A stretch of 64,000 bases of DNA from Paraburkholderia aromaticivorans (lineage in GTDB: Bacteria > Pseudomonadota > Gammaproteobacteria > Burkholderiales > Burkholderiaceae): positions 1,984,001 through 2,048,000 of the forward strand of contig NZ_CP022989.1 of the NCBI RefSeq assembly GCF_002278075.1. The letters are read 5' to 3'. The notes under the pieces were generated by a model. That model saw nothing but the letters and a program-made list of their open reading frames with translations. It did no database searches and was not told where the DNA came from. Position numbers and translations under genes: made by a program. Shown here piece after piece: positions 30,675 through 39,268 of this stretch (the first letter of the stretch is position 1; the number at the start of each line of letters is the position of its first letter).

Positions 30675-30697
30675 AGGCGCAACCTGGTTGCGCCTTT
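30675..30697 (+). terminator. Hairpin with T-run in the livJ leader
   Basis: Stem AGGCGCAAC/GTTGCGCCT with a three-base loop, then TTTT. It may end a short upstream transcript or act as an attenuator. Confidence 0.6.
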
Positions 30698-30758
30698 TCA
30701 CCGATGTTGGTCTCAAAATAAGGTTGCAATGCAGGAAAACCCCACCGGTTCAACAATA

Positions 30759-30786
30759 TTGCCCGTCGCAAAATTGGAGTTACAAT
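30759..30786 (+). promoter_or_regulatory. Candidate sigma-70 promoter of livJ
   Basis: -35 TTGCCC, 16-bp spacer, -10 TACAAT. Predicted leader of about 60 nt. Confidence 0.45.
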
Positions 30787-30852
30787 GCGCGCGTTCTCAA
30801 GGCCTTAGGGTCCCCGAACAATAGATTTTGCAAGGCGCAGGAGACCTACTTA

Positions 30853-32052
30853 ATGCGAGTCAAGTTTGCTTACGCCGTGTCCATCGCGGCCGCGGTCGTG
30901 TTGTTGACCGCGTGCGGCAAGAAACAGGATGGCGAGGCGGGAGCGGGTGCATCGGCGGCCAGGGCGGCCGCGGCACCGGCGAGTGAAGCGACTATCGTAA
31001 AGATCGGTCATGCGGCCCCTTTGACGGGCGGCATTGCGCACCTGGGCAAGGACAATGAAAACGGCGCGCGTCTGGCGGTCGAGGAAATCAATACGCAGGG
31101 TTTGACCATCGACGGCCACAAGATCCAGTTGGAGCTCGATGCGCAAGACGACGCCGCGGACCCGAAAACGGGAACGGCGGTCGCGCAAAAGCTGGTCGAC
31201 GATCATGTGGTGGCGGTGGTCGGTCACCTGAATTCGGGTGTGTCGATTCCGGCTTCGAAGATTTATAGCGATGCGAGCATTGTGCAGATCTCGCCGTCGT
31301 CGACGAATCCGGCGTACACGCAACAGGGTTTCAAGACGACCTACCGGGTCGTCGCCACCGACGCGCAACAAGGTCCGGCGCTCGCCAATTACGCCACGAA
31401 GGCGTTGGGCGCCAAACGCATCGCGATAGTGGACGATGCAACCGCCTACGGTAAGGGGCTCGCGGACGAATTCGCGAAGACCGTACAGGCGAGCGGAGCG
31501 AAGATCGTCGCGCGGGAAGCGACGAACGACCGGGCCACGGATTTCCGGGCCATCCTCACAAAGATCAAGAGTGTTCAGCCGGACGCGATCATGTTCGGCG
31601 GCATGGACGCGACGGGCGGGCCGTTTACGAAGCAGGCGGCGGCGCTCGGTATCAGGGCAAAAATCCTTGGCGGCGACGGTGTGTGTACCGACAAGGTGGG
31701 TGAGCTGGCGGGAACCGCCGTGCAAAACCTGGTCTGTTCGGAGGCGGGACTCGCGCTTTCGAAAATGGACAAGGGAGCGGACTTCGAAAAGAAGTACGTG
31801 GACCGCTTCCACACACCGGTGCAGATTTACGCACCGTTCACGTATGACGCTGTGTACGTGATTGTCGATGCAATGAAGCGCGCTAATTCGATCGAGGCGC
31901 CCAAGGTGCTGGCTGCGATGCCGTCGACCGATTACAACGGGGTGATCGGTCACATCGCGTTCGACGACAAGGGTGATTTGAAAGAGGGCGCCATTACGCT
32001 TTACGACTTCAAGGACGGCAAAAAAGCGGTCCTCGACGTCGTGAAGATGTGA
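30853..32052 (+). CDS. livJ: Branched-chain amino-acid ABC transporter, substrate-binding lipoprotein
   Basis: It binds leucine, isoleucine, valine or related amino acids outside the inner membrane and hands them to LivHM. The 399-residue protein has a lipoprotein signal peptide with lipobox LLTAC (Cys21), unlike the soluble E. coli LivJ, then a linker rich in Ala. The type I periplasmic-binding fold is shown by KIGHAAPLTGG, the AVVGHLNSGVSIPASKIY block and QISPSSTNPAYT. AGGAG precedes the ATG at 30853. It is separated from livH by a terminator-like hairpin, which would make more binding protein than permease. Confidence 0.93.
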   Translation: MRVKFAYAVSIAAAVVLLTACGKKQDGEAGAGASAARAAAAPASEATIVKIGHAAPLTGGIAHLGKDNENGARLAVEEINTQGLTIDGHKIQLELDAQDDAADPKTGTAVAQKLVDDHVVAVVGHLNSGVSIPASKIYSDASIVQISPSSTNPAYTQQGFKTTYRVVATDAQQGPALANYATKALGAKRIAIVDDATAYGKGLADEFAKTVQASGAKIVAREATNDRATDFRAILTKIKSVQPDAIMFGGMDATGGPFTKQAAALGIRAKILGGDGVCTDKVGELAGTAVQNLVCSEAGLALSKMDKGADFEKKYVDRFHTPVQIYAPFTYDAVYVIVDAMKRANSIEAPKVLAAMPSTDYNGVIGHIAFDDKGDLKEGAITLYDFKDGKKAVLDVVKM

Positions 32053-32070
32053 TGACGGGACGTTCAGCCT

Positions 32071-32106
32071 GACGGCACCGAAACCACCCAACGGTGCCGT
32101 TTTTGC
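32071..32106 (+). terminator. Attenuating terminator between livJ and livH
   Basis: Stem ACGGCACCG/CGGTGCCGT, 11-base loop, T5 tail. Expected to reduce read-through into the permease genes. Confidence 0.8.
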
Positions 32107-32282
32107 ATCCGCCCAAGGCGAGCCCGCGACTGTCATCCAGTCGCCAAGGCGAACCGGCAGCGGATAACCCTTACCGGTCTTTTACATCAGTACCCGCAGT
32201 GCCGTTGAGATTGGCGTACCGCATCACCGCCCACCGGCTGATGAAGAACGCGAATCCAGTCGCACGGGCTAAGGAGCATTAA

Positions 32283-33233
32283 ATGGATATTTTCATCCAG
32301 CAGGTTCTCAACGGGCTGGTGCTTGGCAGCGTTTACGCCATCATCGCACTGGGCTATACGATGGTTTACGGCATTCTGGGCATCATCAACTTCGCTCACG
32401 GCGATGTGTTGATGGTGGGCGCGATGGTTGCGCTCTCAGCCATAGGCGTGCTGCAGAACCACTTCCCCGGCCTCGGCAATGTGCCGACGCTCATCATCGC
32501 ACTGATCATCGCGGCCATTGTGTGCGCGGCGGTCGGCTACACGATCGAGCGCGTGGCCTACCGGCCGTTGCGTAAAGCGCCGCGACTCGCCCCGCTGATC
32601 ACCGCGATCGGCGTGTCGATCCTGCTGCAGACGCTGGCCATGATGATCTGGTCGCGCAACCCGCTGCCGTTCCCGCAGCTGTTGCCCACCGACCCGCTCA
32701 ACGTGATCAAGGCCACGGACACGACGCCTGGCGCCGTGATCTCGATGACTGAAATCGTGATCATCGTGGTGGCGTTCCTCGTGATGGGCGGCCTGCTGCT
32801 GCTGGTTCACAAGACCAAGCTCGGCCGTGCGATGCGGGCGATCGCCGAGAACCCGGGTAACGCGTCGCTGATGGGCGTGAATCCGAACTTCGTGATCTCG
32901 GCCACCTTCATGATCGGCTCGGCGCTTGCCGCTCTGGCTGGCGTGATGATCGCGTCGGAATACGGCAACGCACACTTCTATATGGGCTTCATCCCCGGCC
33001 TGAAGGCCTTTACCGCGGCGGTGCTCGGCGGTATCGGCAATCTCGGCGGCGCGATGGTGGGCGGCGTGATTCTTGGCCTGATCGAACAGCTGGGCGCCGG
33101 CTATATCGGTAACCTCACCGGCGGTGTGTTCGGTAGTAACTATCAGGACGTGTTCGCCTTTATCGTGCTGATCATCGTGCTGGTGTTCCGTCCGTCGGGT
33201 CTGCTCGGCGAACGCGTGGCGGATCGCGCCTGA
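32283..33233 (+). CDS. livH: Branched-chain amino-acid ABC transporter permease LivH
   Basis: An inner-membrane permease subunit. The 316-residue protein begins MDIFIQQVLNGLVLGSVYA, has about eight membrane segments, and carries the family blocks GYTMVYGILGIINFAHGD (about 22-39), ENPGNASLMGVN, and the GGIGNLGGAMVGG loop that contacts the ATPase. AAGGAG precedes the ATG. It is followed 18 nt later by livM. Confidence 0.96.
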   Translation: MDIFIQQVLNGLVLGSVYAIIALGYTMVYGILGIINFAHGDVLMVGAMVALSAIGVLQNHFPGLGNVPTLIIALIIAAIVCAAVGYTIERVAYRPLRKAPRLAPLITAIGVSILLQTLAMMIWSRNPLPFPQLLPTDPLNVIKATDTTPGAVISMTEIVIIVVAFLVMGGLLLLVHKTKLGRAMRAIAENPGNASLMGVNPNFVISATFMIGSALAALAGVMIASEYGNAHFYMGFIPGLKAFTAAVLGGIGNLGGAMVGGVILGLIEQLGAGYIGNLTGGVFGSNYQDVFAFIVLIIVLVFRPSGLLGERVADRA

Positions 33234-33251
33234 TCCTGGGAGAAAGCAAAC

Positions 33252-34421
33252 ATGACCTCAATTCAACCGATCGAGCCGTCCACGACGCTCATCCCTGAAA
33301 AGAACCTCACCAAGACGCTGACGGTCGGCATCATCACCGCGATCTTCGTGATCGCGGCACCGATGATCATCGGCGCCGCAGGCGGCAACTACTGGGTCCG
33401 CGTGCTCGACTTCGCGATGCTGTACGTGATGCTCGCGCTCGGCCTCAACGTGGTGGTCGGCTTCGCCGGCCTGCTCGACCTGGGCTACATCGCGTTCTAC
33501 GCGGTCGGCGCCTATACGTCCGCGTTGCTCAGCTCGCCGCATCTGGCCGCGCAGTTCGAGTGGATCGCGCATCTCGCGCCGAATGGCCTGCATGTGCCGT
33601 TCCTCATCATCGTGCCCTGTGCGATGGCGGTTGCCGCGTTCTTCGGCGTGATTCTCGGCGCACCGACGCTGCGTCTGCGTGGCGACTACCTCGCCATCGT
33701 GACGTTGGGCTTCGGGGAAATCGTGCGGATCTTCCTGAACAACCTCGACCGTCCGGTGAACATCACCAACGGCCCGAAGGGGATCACGGCGATCGACCCG
33801 GTGCACGTGGGCGACTTCAGCCTCGCGCAGACGCACTCGCTGTTCGGCTTCCAGTTCCCGTCGGTCTACTCGTACTACTACCTGTTCGTGCTCGCCGCGC
33901 TGTTGGTGATCTGGGTGTGTACGCGCTTGCAGCATTCGCGTATTGGCCGTGCATGGGCCGCGATCCGCGAAGACGAAATCGCCGCCAAGGCGATGGGCAT
34001 CAACACCCGCAACGTGAAGCTGCTGGCGTTCGCGATGGGCGCTTCGTTCGGCGGCCTGTCGGGCGCGATGTTCGGTTCGTTCCAGGGTTTCGTGTCGCCG
34101 GAATCGTTCACGCTGCCGGAATCGATCGTGGTGCTGGCGTGCGTGGTGCTGGGCGGCATGGGCCACATTCCGGGCGTGATTCTCGGCGCGGTGCTGCTCG
34201 CCGTACTGCCGGAATTCCTGCGCTCGACCATGGGTCCGCTGCAGAACATGATCTTCGGCCATGAAATCGTCGATACGGAAGTGATCCGTCAGCTGGTCTA
34301 CGCACTCGCGATGGTGCTGATCATGCTGTACCGCTCGGAAGGCTTGTGGCCGTCGCCCAAGCATGAAGACAAGATTGCGAAGCTGTCGAAGCGTAACGGC
34401 AAGAAGCCGGTGCGGATTTAA
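33252..34421 (+). CDS. livM: Branched-chain amino-acid ABC transporter permease LivM
   Basis: The second permease subunit, pairing with LivH in the inner membrane. The 389-residue protein has a short cytoplasmic lead, then about ten membrane segments. LivM-type blocks are LGLNVVVGFAGLLDLGY (about 72-88), TLRLRGDYLAIVTLGFGE and GMGHIPGVILGA. The C-terminus is basic and cytoplasmic. GGAG precedes its ATG and livG starts 18 nt after its stop. Confidence 0.96.
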   Translation: MTSIQPIEPSTTLIPEKNLTKTLTVGIITAIFVIAAPMIIGAAGGNYWVRVLDFAMLYVMLALGLNVVVGFAGLLDLGYIAFYAVGAYTSALLSSPHLAAQFEWIAHLAPNGLHVPFLIIVPCAMAVAAFFGVILGAPTLRLRGDYLAIVTLGFGEIVRIFLNNLDRPVNITNGPKGITAIDPVHVGDFSLAQTHSLFGFQFPSVYSYYYLFVLAALLVIWVCTRLQHSRIGRAWAAIREDEIAAKAMGINTRNVKLLAFAMGASFGGLSGAMFGSFQGFVSPESFTLPESIVVLACVVLGGMGHIPGVILGAVLLAVLPEFLRSTMGPLQNMIFGHEIVDTEVIRQLVYALAMVLIMLYRSEGLWPSPKHEDKIAKLSKRNGKKPVRI

Positions 34422-34439
34422 CGGACAAGGAGAATAAAT

Positions 34440-35213
34440 ATGAGCGATAACATTCGACTGTCCGTAAAAGGCGTGAACAAACGCTTCGGCGGTTTGCAGG
34501 CGCTGTCCGATGTCGGGCTTGAGATCAAGTCCGGTCAGATTTACGGTCTGATCGGGCCGAATGGCGCCGGCAAAACCACGTTCTTCAACGTGATCACGGG
34601 TCTCTACACGCCGGATTCGGGCGAGTTCAAGCTCGACGGCGAAAACTACACGCCGACCGCCGTCTACCAGGTGGCAAAGGCCGGCATCGCGCGTACGTTC
34701 CAGAACATCCGTCTGTTCGGCGGCATGACCGCATTGGAAAACGTGATGGTCGGGCGCCACGTGCGCACCAAGCACGGCCTGCTCGGCGCGGTGTTCCAGA
34801 CGCCCGCGGAACGCAAGGAAGAGCGCGAGATCAAGGAGCGCGCGATCGAACTGCTGGAATACGTCGGCATTGCGCAGTACGCGGACTACACGTCGCGCAA
34901 TCTGTCGTACGGCCACCAGCGCCGCCTCGAAATCGCCCGTGCACTGGCAACGGATCCGAAGCTGCTTGCGCTGGACGAACCGGCCGCCGGCATGAATGCG
35001 ACGGAAAAGGTCGAGCTGACCAAGCTGCTCGACAAGATCCGCGCGGACGGCAAGACGATCCTGCTGATCGAGCACGACGTGAAACTCGTGATGGGTCTGT
35101 GCAACCAGATGACGGTGCTCGACTACGGCAAGGTGATTGCCCAGGGTCTGCCGCAGGACGTGCAGAAGGATCCGAAGGTGATCGAAGCTTATCTGGGTGC
35201 GGGGGTCCACTAA
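34440..35213 (+). CDS. livG: Branched-chain amino-acid ABC transporter ATP-binding protein LivG
   Basis: One of two cytoplasmic ATPases driving the transporter. The 257-residue protein has Walker A GPNGAGKT at 39-46, the ABC signature as LSYGHQRRLE, Walker B LLALDEPAAGMN and the switch His in IEHDVKLV. The LivG-specific RTFQNIRLFGGMTALENVMVG block is present. AAGGAG precedes the ATG. The stop overlaps the livF ATG as TAATG. Confidence 0.97.
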   Translation: MSDNIRLSVKGVNKRFGGLQALSDVGLEIKSGQIYGLIGPNGAGKTTFFNVITGLYTPDSGEFKLDGENYTPTAVYQVAKAGIARTFQNIRLFGGMTALENVMVGRHVRTKHGLLGAVFQTPAERKEEREIKERAIELLEYVGIAQYADYTSRNLSYGHQRRLEIARALATDPKLLALDEPAAGMNATEKVELTKLLDKIRADGKTILLIEHDVKLVMGLCNQMTVLDYGKVIAQGLPQDVQKDPKVIEAYLGAGVH

Positions 35214-35929
35214 TGGCAACGGCAATGTTGAAAATCAAGGGCCTGCAGGTCAATTACGGCGGCATTCAGGCAGTCAAGGGCATCGATCTCGAAGTCGCGC
35301 AGGGCGAACTGGTCACGCTGATCGGCGCGAACGGCGCGGGCAAGACCACGACGATGAAGGCGATCACGGGGCTTAAGCCCTACACGATCGGCGACATCGA
35401 GTACATGGGCGAGTCGATCAAGGGCATTCCGCCGCATCTGCTGCTCAAGCGCGGCCTCGCGATGGTGCCGGAAGGCCGCGGTATCTTTGCGCGCATGTCG
35501 ATCGTCGAGAACATGCAGATGGGCGCTTATCTGCGTACCGACACGGACGGCATCAAGGCGGACGTGGATCGCATGTTCGGCTTCTTCCCGCGTCTGAAGG
35601 AGCGCGCCACGCAATACGCGGGCACGCTCTCGGGCGGCGAACAGCAGATGCTGGCGATGGCGCGCGCGATCATCTCGCGTCCCAAGCTGTTGCTGCTGGA
35701 CGAACCGTCGATGGGTCTGTCGCCGATCATGGTCGAGAAGATCTTCGAAGTGGTGCGGGCGATTTCGGCTGAAGGCATGACCGTGCTGCTGGTCGAGCAG
35801 AACGCGCGTCTCGCGTTGCAGGCGGCCAATCGCGGCTACGTGATGGACTCGGGTCTGGTCACCATGTCGGGCGACGCGAAGCAGATGCTGAATGATCCGA
35901 AGGTGCGGGCAGCTTATCTGGGTGAATAA
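35213..35929 (+). CDS. livF: Branched-chain amino-acid ABC transporter ATP-binding protein LivF
   Basis: The second ATPase, forming the heterodimer with LivG. The 238-residue protein has Walker A GANGAGKTTT, signature LSGGEQQMLAMARA, Walker B LLLLDEPSMGLSP and the EQNARLAL switch region. The RGLAMVPEGRGIFARMSIVEN block is LivF-specific. It is translationally coupled to livG and ends the operon at a strong terminator. Confidence 0.97.
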   Translation: MATAMLKIKGLQVNYGGIQAVKGIDLEVAQGELVTLIGANGAGKTTTMKAITGLKPYTIGDIEYMGESIKGIPPHLLLKRGLAMVPEGRGIFARMSIVENMQMGAYLRTDTDGIKADVDRMFGFFPRLKERATQYAGTLSGGEQQMLAMARAIISRPKLLLLDEPSMGLSPIMVEKIFEVVRAISAEGMTVLLVEQNARLALQAANRGYVMDSGLVTMSGDAKQMLNDPKVRAAYLGE

Positions 35930-35956
35930 GCCGGGTTAGTTTGCCTGGCGTAAAAG

Positions 35957-35993
35957 AAAAGGTCGCATGCGAAAACGCATGCGACCTTTTTTA
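35957..35993 (+). terminator. Terminator of the liv operon
   Basis: Stem AAGGTCGCATGCG/CGCATGCGACCTT with an AAAA loop and a T6 run. Convergent with the GNAT gene; both strands have a T-rich tail. Confidence 0.92.
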
Positions 35994-36010
35994 TTGGGCG
36001 TGGCGTGAGG

Positions 36011-36484
36011 CTACACGGTGGCTGCCACCGGATCCGCAAATTTACCCAGACGCTTGCCGAGACTGATCACCGCGTCGGCGCGATAACCGAGCGCCTCGTA
36101 AAACGCGCGGACGTCGGCCTTCGCGGACAAAACCTGCAGATTCAGCTTCGGGCAGCCACGTGCTGTCAGCGTCTTTTCGACATGCGCGACGAGGCGCGTG
36201 CCGATGCCATGCCGACGCAGCGACTCATCCACCGCAAGCGAATACAGCCAGCCGCGGTGGCCATCGTAGCCGCCCATCACCGTGCCGACGATCCGCTCTT
36301 CCAGCACCGCGACAAAGAACAGTTCCGGCTGCGTCGCCAACTTGTTGGCGATCGACAGATGCGGATTGCGCTGCGGCCTCGTGACGTCCCTGTACTCGGG
36401 GAAGGCTTGTTGCCACAGCGCGACCACGGCATCGGTGTCGCTCGCTTCGAAGCATCGGATCGACAGCGTTGCGCTCGACGTCAT
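36011..36484 (-). CDS. GNAT family N-acetyltransferase
   Basis: It transfers acetyl from acetyl-CoA to an unknown amine. The 157-residue protein has the GNAT fold with the acetyl-CoA-binding motif A (SLAVDESLRRHGIGTRL, with RRHGIG the pyrophosphate loop, about 89-94) and the closing FYEALGY element near 125. It is of the YpeA type, a group without a settled substrate. It starts 18 nt after the neighbouring aminotransferase gene stops, so the two are probably cotranscribed, which hints at but does not prove a linked substrate. Confidence 0.85.
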   Translation of the reverse strand: MTSSATLSIRCFEASDTDAVVALWQQAFPEYRDVTRPQRNPHLSIANKLATQPELFFVAVLEERIVGTVMGGYDGHRGWLYSLAVDESLRRHGIGTRLVAHVEKTLTARGCPKLNLQVLSAKADVRAFYEALGYRADAVISLGKRLGKFADPVAATV

Positions 36485-36502
36485 ACACGCAGTCCCGTTC
36501 GA

Positions 36503-37687
36503 TTACAGCGTGTCGAGAATCGAACGCAGCATCGCCATCATCTGGTCGATTTCTTCGTGGGTCACATTCAGCGCCGGCATGAAGCGCAGCAGGTTCGGAC
36601 GCGCCGCGTTCAGCAGCAGACCGTCAGGCTGCATGTCGCGCGCCTTTTCGACGATCTGGTTGCCGATATCCTTGCCGAGCAGCAGCGCGCGCAGCAGGCC
36701 TTCGCCGCGTTCGCCCTTGAAGCCGCGTTCTTCCGACAACTCCAGCAGTTTCGAGCGCAGATACTCGCCACGCGCCCGCACGCCTTCGAGAAAGCCCGGC
36801 GCCGCGAGTTGCGAAATCACCGAGTAGCCGACCGCGGTCATCAGCGGATTGCCGTTGTAGGTGCCGCCCTGGTCGCCTGCTTCGAACACGGCGACGTGCG
36901 CTTTCGAGAGCAGCGCGGCGAGCGGCACGCCACCGCCAATGCCCTTGCCGAGCGTCATGATGTCCGGTTCGATGCCCGACAGTTCGTACGCGAACAGCGT
37001 GCCCGCGCGGCCGCAGCCGCTTTGCACTTCGTCGACGATCAGCAGCAGGTTGTGCTTTTTCGTCAGCTCGCGCAGTTGCTGCATGAACTCGCGCGTGGCG
37101 GGAATCACGCCGCCTTCGCCCTGGATCGGTTCGAGCATCACGGCCACGGTCTTCGCGTTGATGAGCTTTTCCACCGATGCGATGTCGTTCAGGTCCGCCT
37201 TCGGAAAGCCCGGCACTTGCGGTGCGTAGATCGTGTCCCAGCCCGGCTTGCCGCTGGCCGACATGGTGGCGAGCGTGCGGCCGTGGAAGCTGTGATCGAA
37301 CGTGATGATCTCGAACGCGCCGTCCTTGAACTTCTTGCCCCATTTGCGCGCGAGCTTGATCGCGCCTTCGTTGGCTTCGGCGCCGCTGTTCGCGAAGAAC
37401 ACCTTGTCGAAACAGCTGTGTTGCGTGAGCAGGCCGGCGAGTTTCGCCATTGGCTCGTTGTAGAAGGCCGGCGACGGGTTGATCAGCAATTGCGCCTGTT
37501 TGTTCAGCGCTTCGATCATGCCGTCGTTGCAGTGACCGAGACTGTTGACCGCCCAGCCCTGGATGAAGTCCAGATATCGCTTGCCGTTGTTGTCGTAGAG
37601 CCACGAGCCTTTGCCGTGCGTGAAGACGATTTCGGGCCGGTTCGTGATGTACATCAGCGACTCGATCGGATACTCATTGAAATTCAT
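36503..37687 (-). CDS. argD: Acetylornithine-type aminotransferase (class III, PLP)
   Basis: A PLP enzyme that in arginine synthesis converts N-acetylglutamate semialdehyde to N-acetylornithine, and in many bacteria also serves the lysine pathway. The 394-residue protein has the [14 protein letters not shown] block (101-114), Asp219 (LIVDEVQSG) stacking on the cofactor, and the Schiff-base Lys248 in [11 protein letters not shown]. Related ornithine and succinylornithine aminotransferases share these, so the substrate is by similarity. GGAG lies upstream of the ATG at 37687. No other arg genes are in the window. Confidence 0.88.
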   Translation of the reverse strand: MNFNEYPIESLMYITNRPEIVFTHGKGSWLYDNNGKRYLDFIQGWAVNSLGHCNDGMIEALNKQAQLLINPSPAFYNEPMAKLAGLLTQHSCFDKVFFANSGAEANEGAIKLARKWGKKFKDGAFEIITFDHSFHGRTLATMSASGKPGWDTIYAPQVPGFPKADLNDIASVEKLINAKTVAVMLEPIQGEGGVIPATREFMQQLRELTKKHNLLLIVDEVQSGCGRAGTLFAYELSGIEPDIMTLGKGIGGGVPLAALLSKAHVAVFEAGDQGGTYNGNPLMTAVGYSVISQLAAPGFLEGVRARGEYLRSKLLELSEERGFKGERGEGLLRALLLGKDIGNQIVEKARDMQPDGLLLNAARPNLLRFMPALNVTHEEIDQMMAMLRSILDTL

Positions 37688-37761
37688 GACGACAGGCTCC
37701 AGACAACGGCGGTGAAGGGTGGATGAAGTTTGGCCAGCTACAAATAAGAGCCGAAAAAAAC

Positions 37762-37789
37762 AGAAAAGCCACGGCATGCCGTGGCTTTC
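37762..37789 (-). terminator. Terminator, minus strand
   Basis: Perfect palindromic stem GAAAGCCACGGC/GCCGTGGCTTTC followed on the minus strand by TGTTTTTTT. It would end transcripts coming from the reductase gene before argD. Confidence 0.8.
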
Positions 37790-38109
37790 ATGATTCGAAC
37801 AGCTTGCGCCTTTGTGTGGCGCGAATCCGTGACGAAGCCAGCGGCGTCCCTAGGGAAGCGGCGAGCGGCGACGTCGAAGTTCGGACTGGATGCGGTTCAT
37901 GCGCGAAAGAATACGACAAGGAAAGCGCTGATGTAAACCATGAATTTGCGTCGGACGGATATTTTTTCCATCATGCAAAGCCGTGTGGCTCGCCGATTAT
38001 GAGACGCCCGGCTGACTAAAATGTGACGGCGATCGTTTGAACACTGTTTGGCGGACAAGACTCGCGTGGCCACGGATCTAGCCGCGTTTCCAGAACCACG
38101 CCCCCGCGA

Positions 38110-38133
38110 GCATCGGCGCTTACGCGCCGATGC
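38110..38133 (-). other. Hairpin just downstream of the reductase stop
   Basis: Perfect 10-bp stem GCATCGGCGC/GCGCCGATGC with a four-base loop, eight nt past the stop. No T-run. Confidence 0.5.
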
Positions 38134-38141
38134 CGCCCAGC

Positions 38142-39173
38142 TCAAACCGGGTTGGCCAGATCCGCTGCGCTCGTGAACGAATCCGCGTAGAACTCGTCTT
38201 CCGGCAGCCCATGATGTTGCGTGAAATCGCGTTGCGCAGATTCCACCATCACCGGCGCGCCGCATGCATACACCTGGTAGGCCGACAGGTCCGGCAAGTC
38301 CTCGAGCACCGCGCGATGCACGAAGCCGACGCGGCCCGTCCATGCGTCGCTCGCGTCCGGCTCCGACAGCACCGGCACGAACTTGAAATTCGGAATCTCG
38401 CGCGCCCATTGCTCGGCGAGCTCGAGCAGATACAGATCCTTCTTGCGGCGTGCGCCCCAGTACAGCGTCATGGGCCGGTTCAGGTTCTTGAACACGGCGT
38501 GCTCGATGATCGCTTTCAGCGGCGCGAAGCCCGTTCCCGACGCGAGCAGCACGATCGGCTTGTCCGAATCTTCGCGCAGGAAGAACGTGCCGAGCGGCGC
38601 TTCGAAACGCAAAATGTCGCGCTCTTTCATGGTGTTGAACACATGATCCGTGAAGGCGCCGCCGGGCATGTGGCGAATGTGCAATTCGATCGGGCCTTCC
38701 GTGTGCGGCGCGTTCGCCATGGAATAGCTGCGGCGCTTGCCGTCTTTCAGAATGAATTCGAGGTACTGGCCGGCGAGATATTGCAGACGCTCGTTGGCGG
38801 GCAATTGCAGCTTCAGCACGATGACGTCGTCGGCCTTGCGCTCGATCGCGTTCACGCGGCACGGCAGTTTCTTGACCTGCACGTCGCCCACGCCAGCCAC
38901 TTCCCGAATGTCCACTTCGAGATCGGTGCAGGCAGTCGCGCAGCAGAAGAGCGCCATGCCGCGCGTCTTTTCGTCGTTCGACAAAGCGGACGACGAATGC
39001 GCACGCTGCTCGATTTCGCCGCTGACCACCGTGCCTTTGCATGAGCCGCAAGCGCCGTTCTTGCAGCCGTACGGCAGGCCGATGCCCTGGCGCAAGGCGG
39101 CGCTCAGCACCGGTTCGTCCTGTTCCACCTGAAACTGCCGGCCGCTTTGCCGGAGCGTGACGTTAAATGCCAT
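38142..39173 (-). CDS. 2Fe-2S/FAD/NAD(P)H oxidoreductase, AscD-like
   Basis: A 343-residue fusion of an N-terminal plant-type ferredoxin domain and a ferredoxin-NADP reductase domain. Cluster ligands are Cys37, Cys42, Cys45 and Cys77 or Cys78 (YGCKNGACGSCKG). FAD binding is shown by RSYSMAN and NAD(P) binding by LLASGTGFAPLKA. This architecture is shared by CDP-6-deoxy-delta-3,4-glucoseen reductase (AscD), naphthalene/phenol hydroxylase reductases and methane monooxygenase reductase. No dehydratase or oxygenase partner is next to it, so its electron acceptor is unknown. The start at 39173 gives the expected MAFNVTL opening. Confidence 0.88.
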   Translation of the reverse strand: MAFNVTLRQSGRQFQVEQDEPVLSAALRQGIGLPYGCKNGACGSCKGTVVSGEIEQRAHSSSALSNDEKTRGMALFCCATACTDLEVDIREVAGVGDVQVKKLPCRVNAIERKADDVIVLKLQLPANERLQYLAGQYLEFILKDGKRRSYSMANAPHTEGPIELHIRHMPGGAFTDHVFNTMKERDILRFEAPLGTFFLREDSDKPIVLLASGTGFAPLKAIIEHAVFKNLNRPMTLYWGARRKKDLYLLELAEQWAREIPNFKFVPVLSEPDASDAWTGRVGFVHRAVLEDLPDLSAYQVYACGAPVMVESAQRDFTQHHGLPEDEFYADSFTSAADLANPV

Positions 39174-39268
39174 AGAGTGTTCGAAATCGAAAAGTCGGTA
39201 ATCGTTATCGGGCTTGCCGTCGCCAGCGCGCGGTACCTTCCGCGCTTGGCGGCTACAATGCGTCCACC

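Larger units (their letters stand above)
30363..30852 (+). other. Long regulatory leader upstream of livJ
   Basis: No gene is recognised. The interval contains, in order, an NtrC-type dyad (30533-30547), a weak sigma-54-like element (30651-30666), a hairpin with a T-run (30675-30697) and a sigma-70-like promoter (30759-30786), followed by AGGAGAC before the livJ ATG. A short sRNA ending at 30697 is possible. Confidence 0.5.
37688..38141. other. Gene-free interval between argD and the 2Fe-2S reductase gene
   Basis: Contains the argD promoter region and two hairpins (37762-37789 and 38110-38133). I find no supported gene; the plus-strand frame at 37723-38019 has no ribosome site or family match. 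Confidence 0.55.

Noticed and set aside
30363..30700. Possible tRNA or known riboswitch in the liv leader
   Set aside because: No cloverleaf and no recognised aptamer core; only isolated hairpins and protein-site-like dyads.
37723..38019. 98-codon plus-strand frame
   Set aside because: Crosses a strong hairpin and has no ribosome site or recognisable domain.
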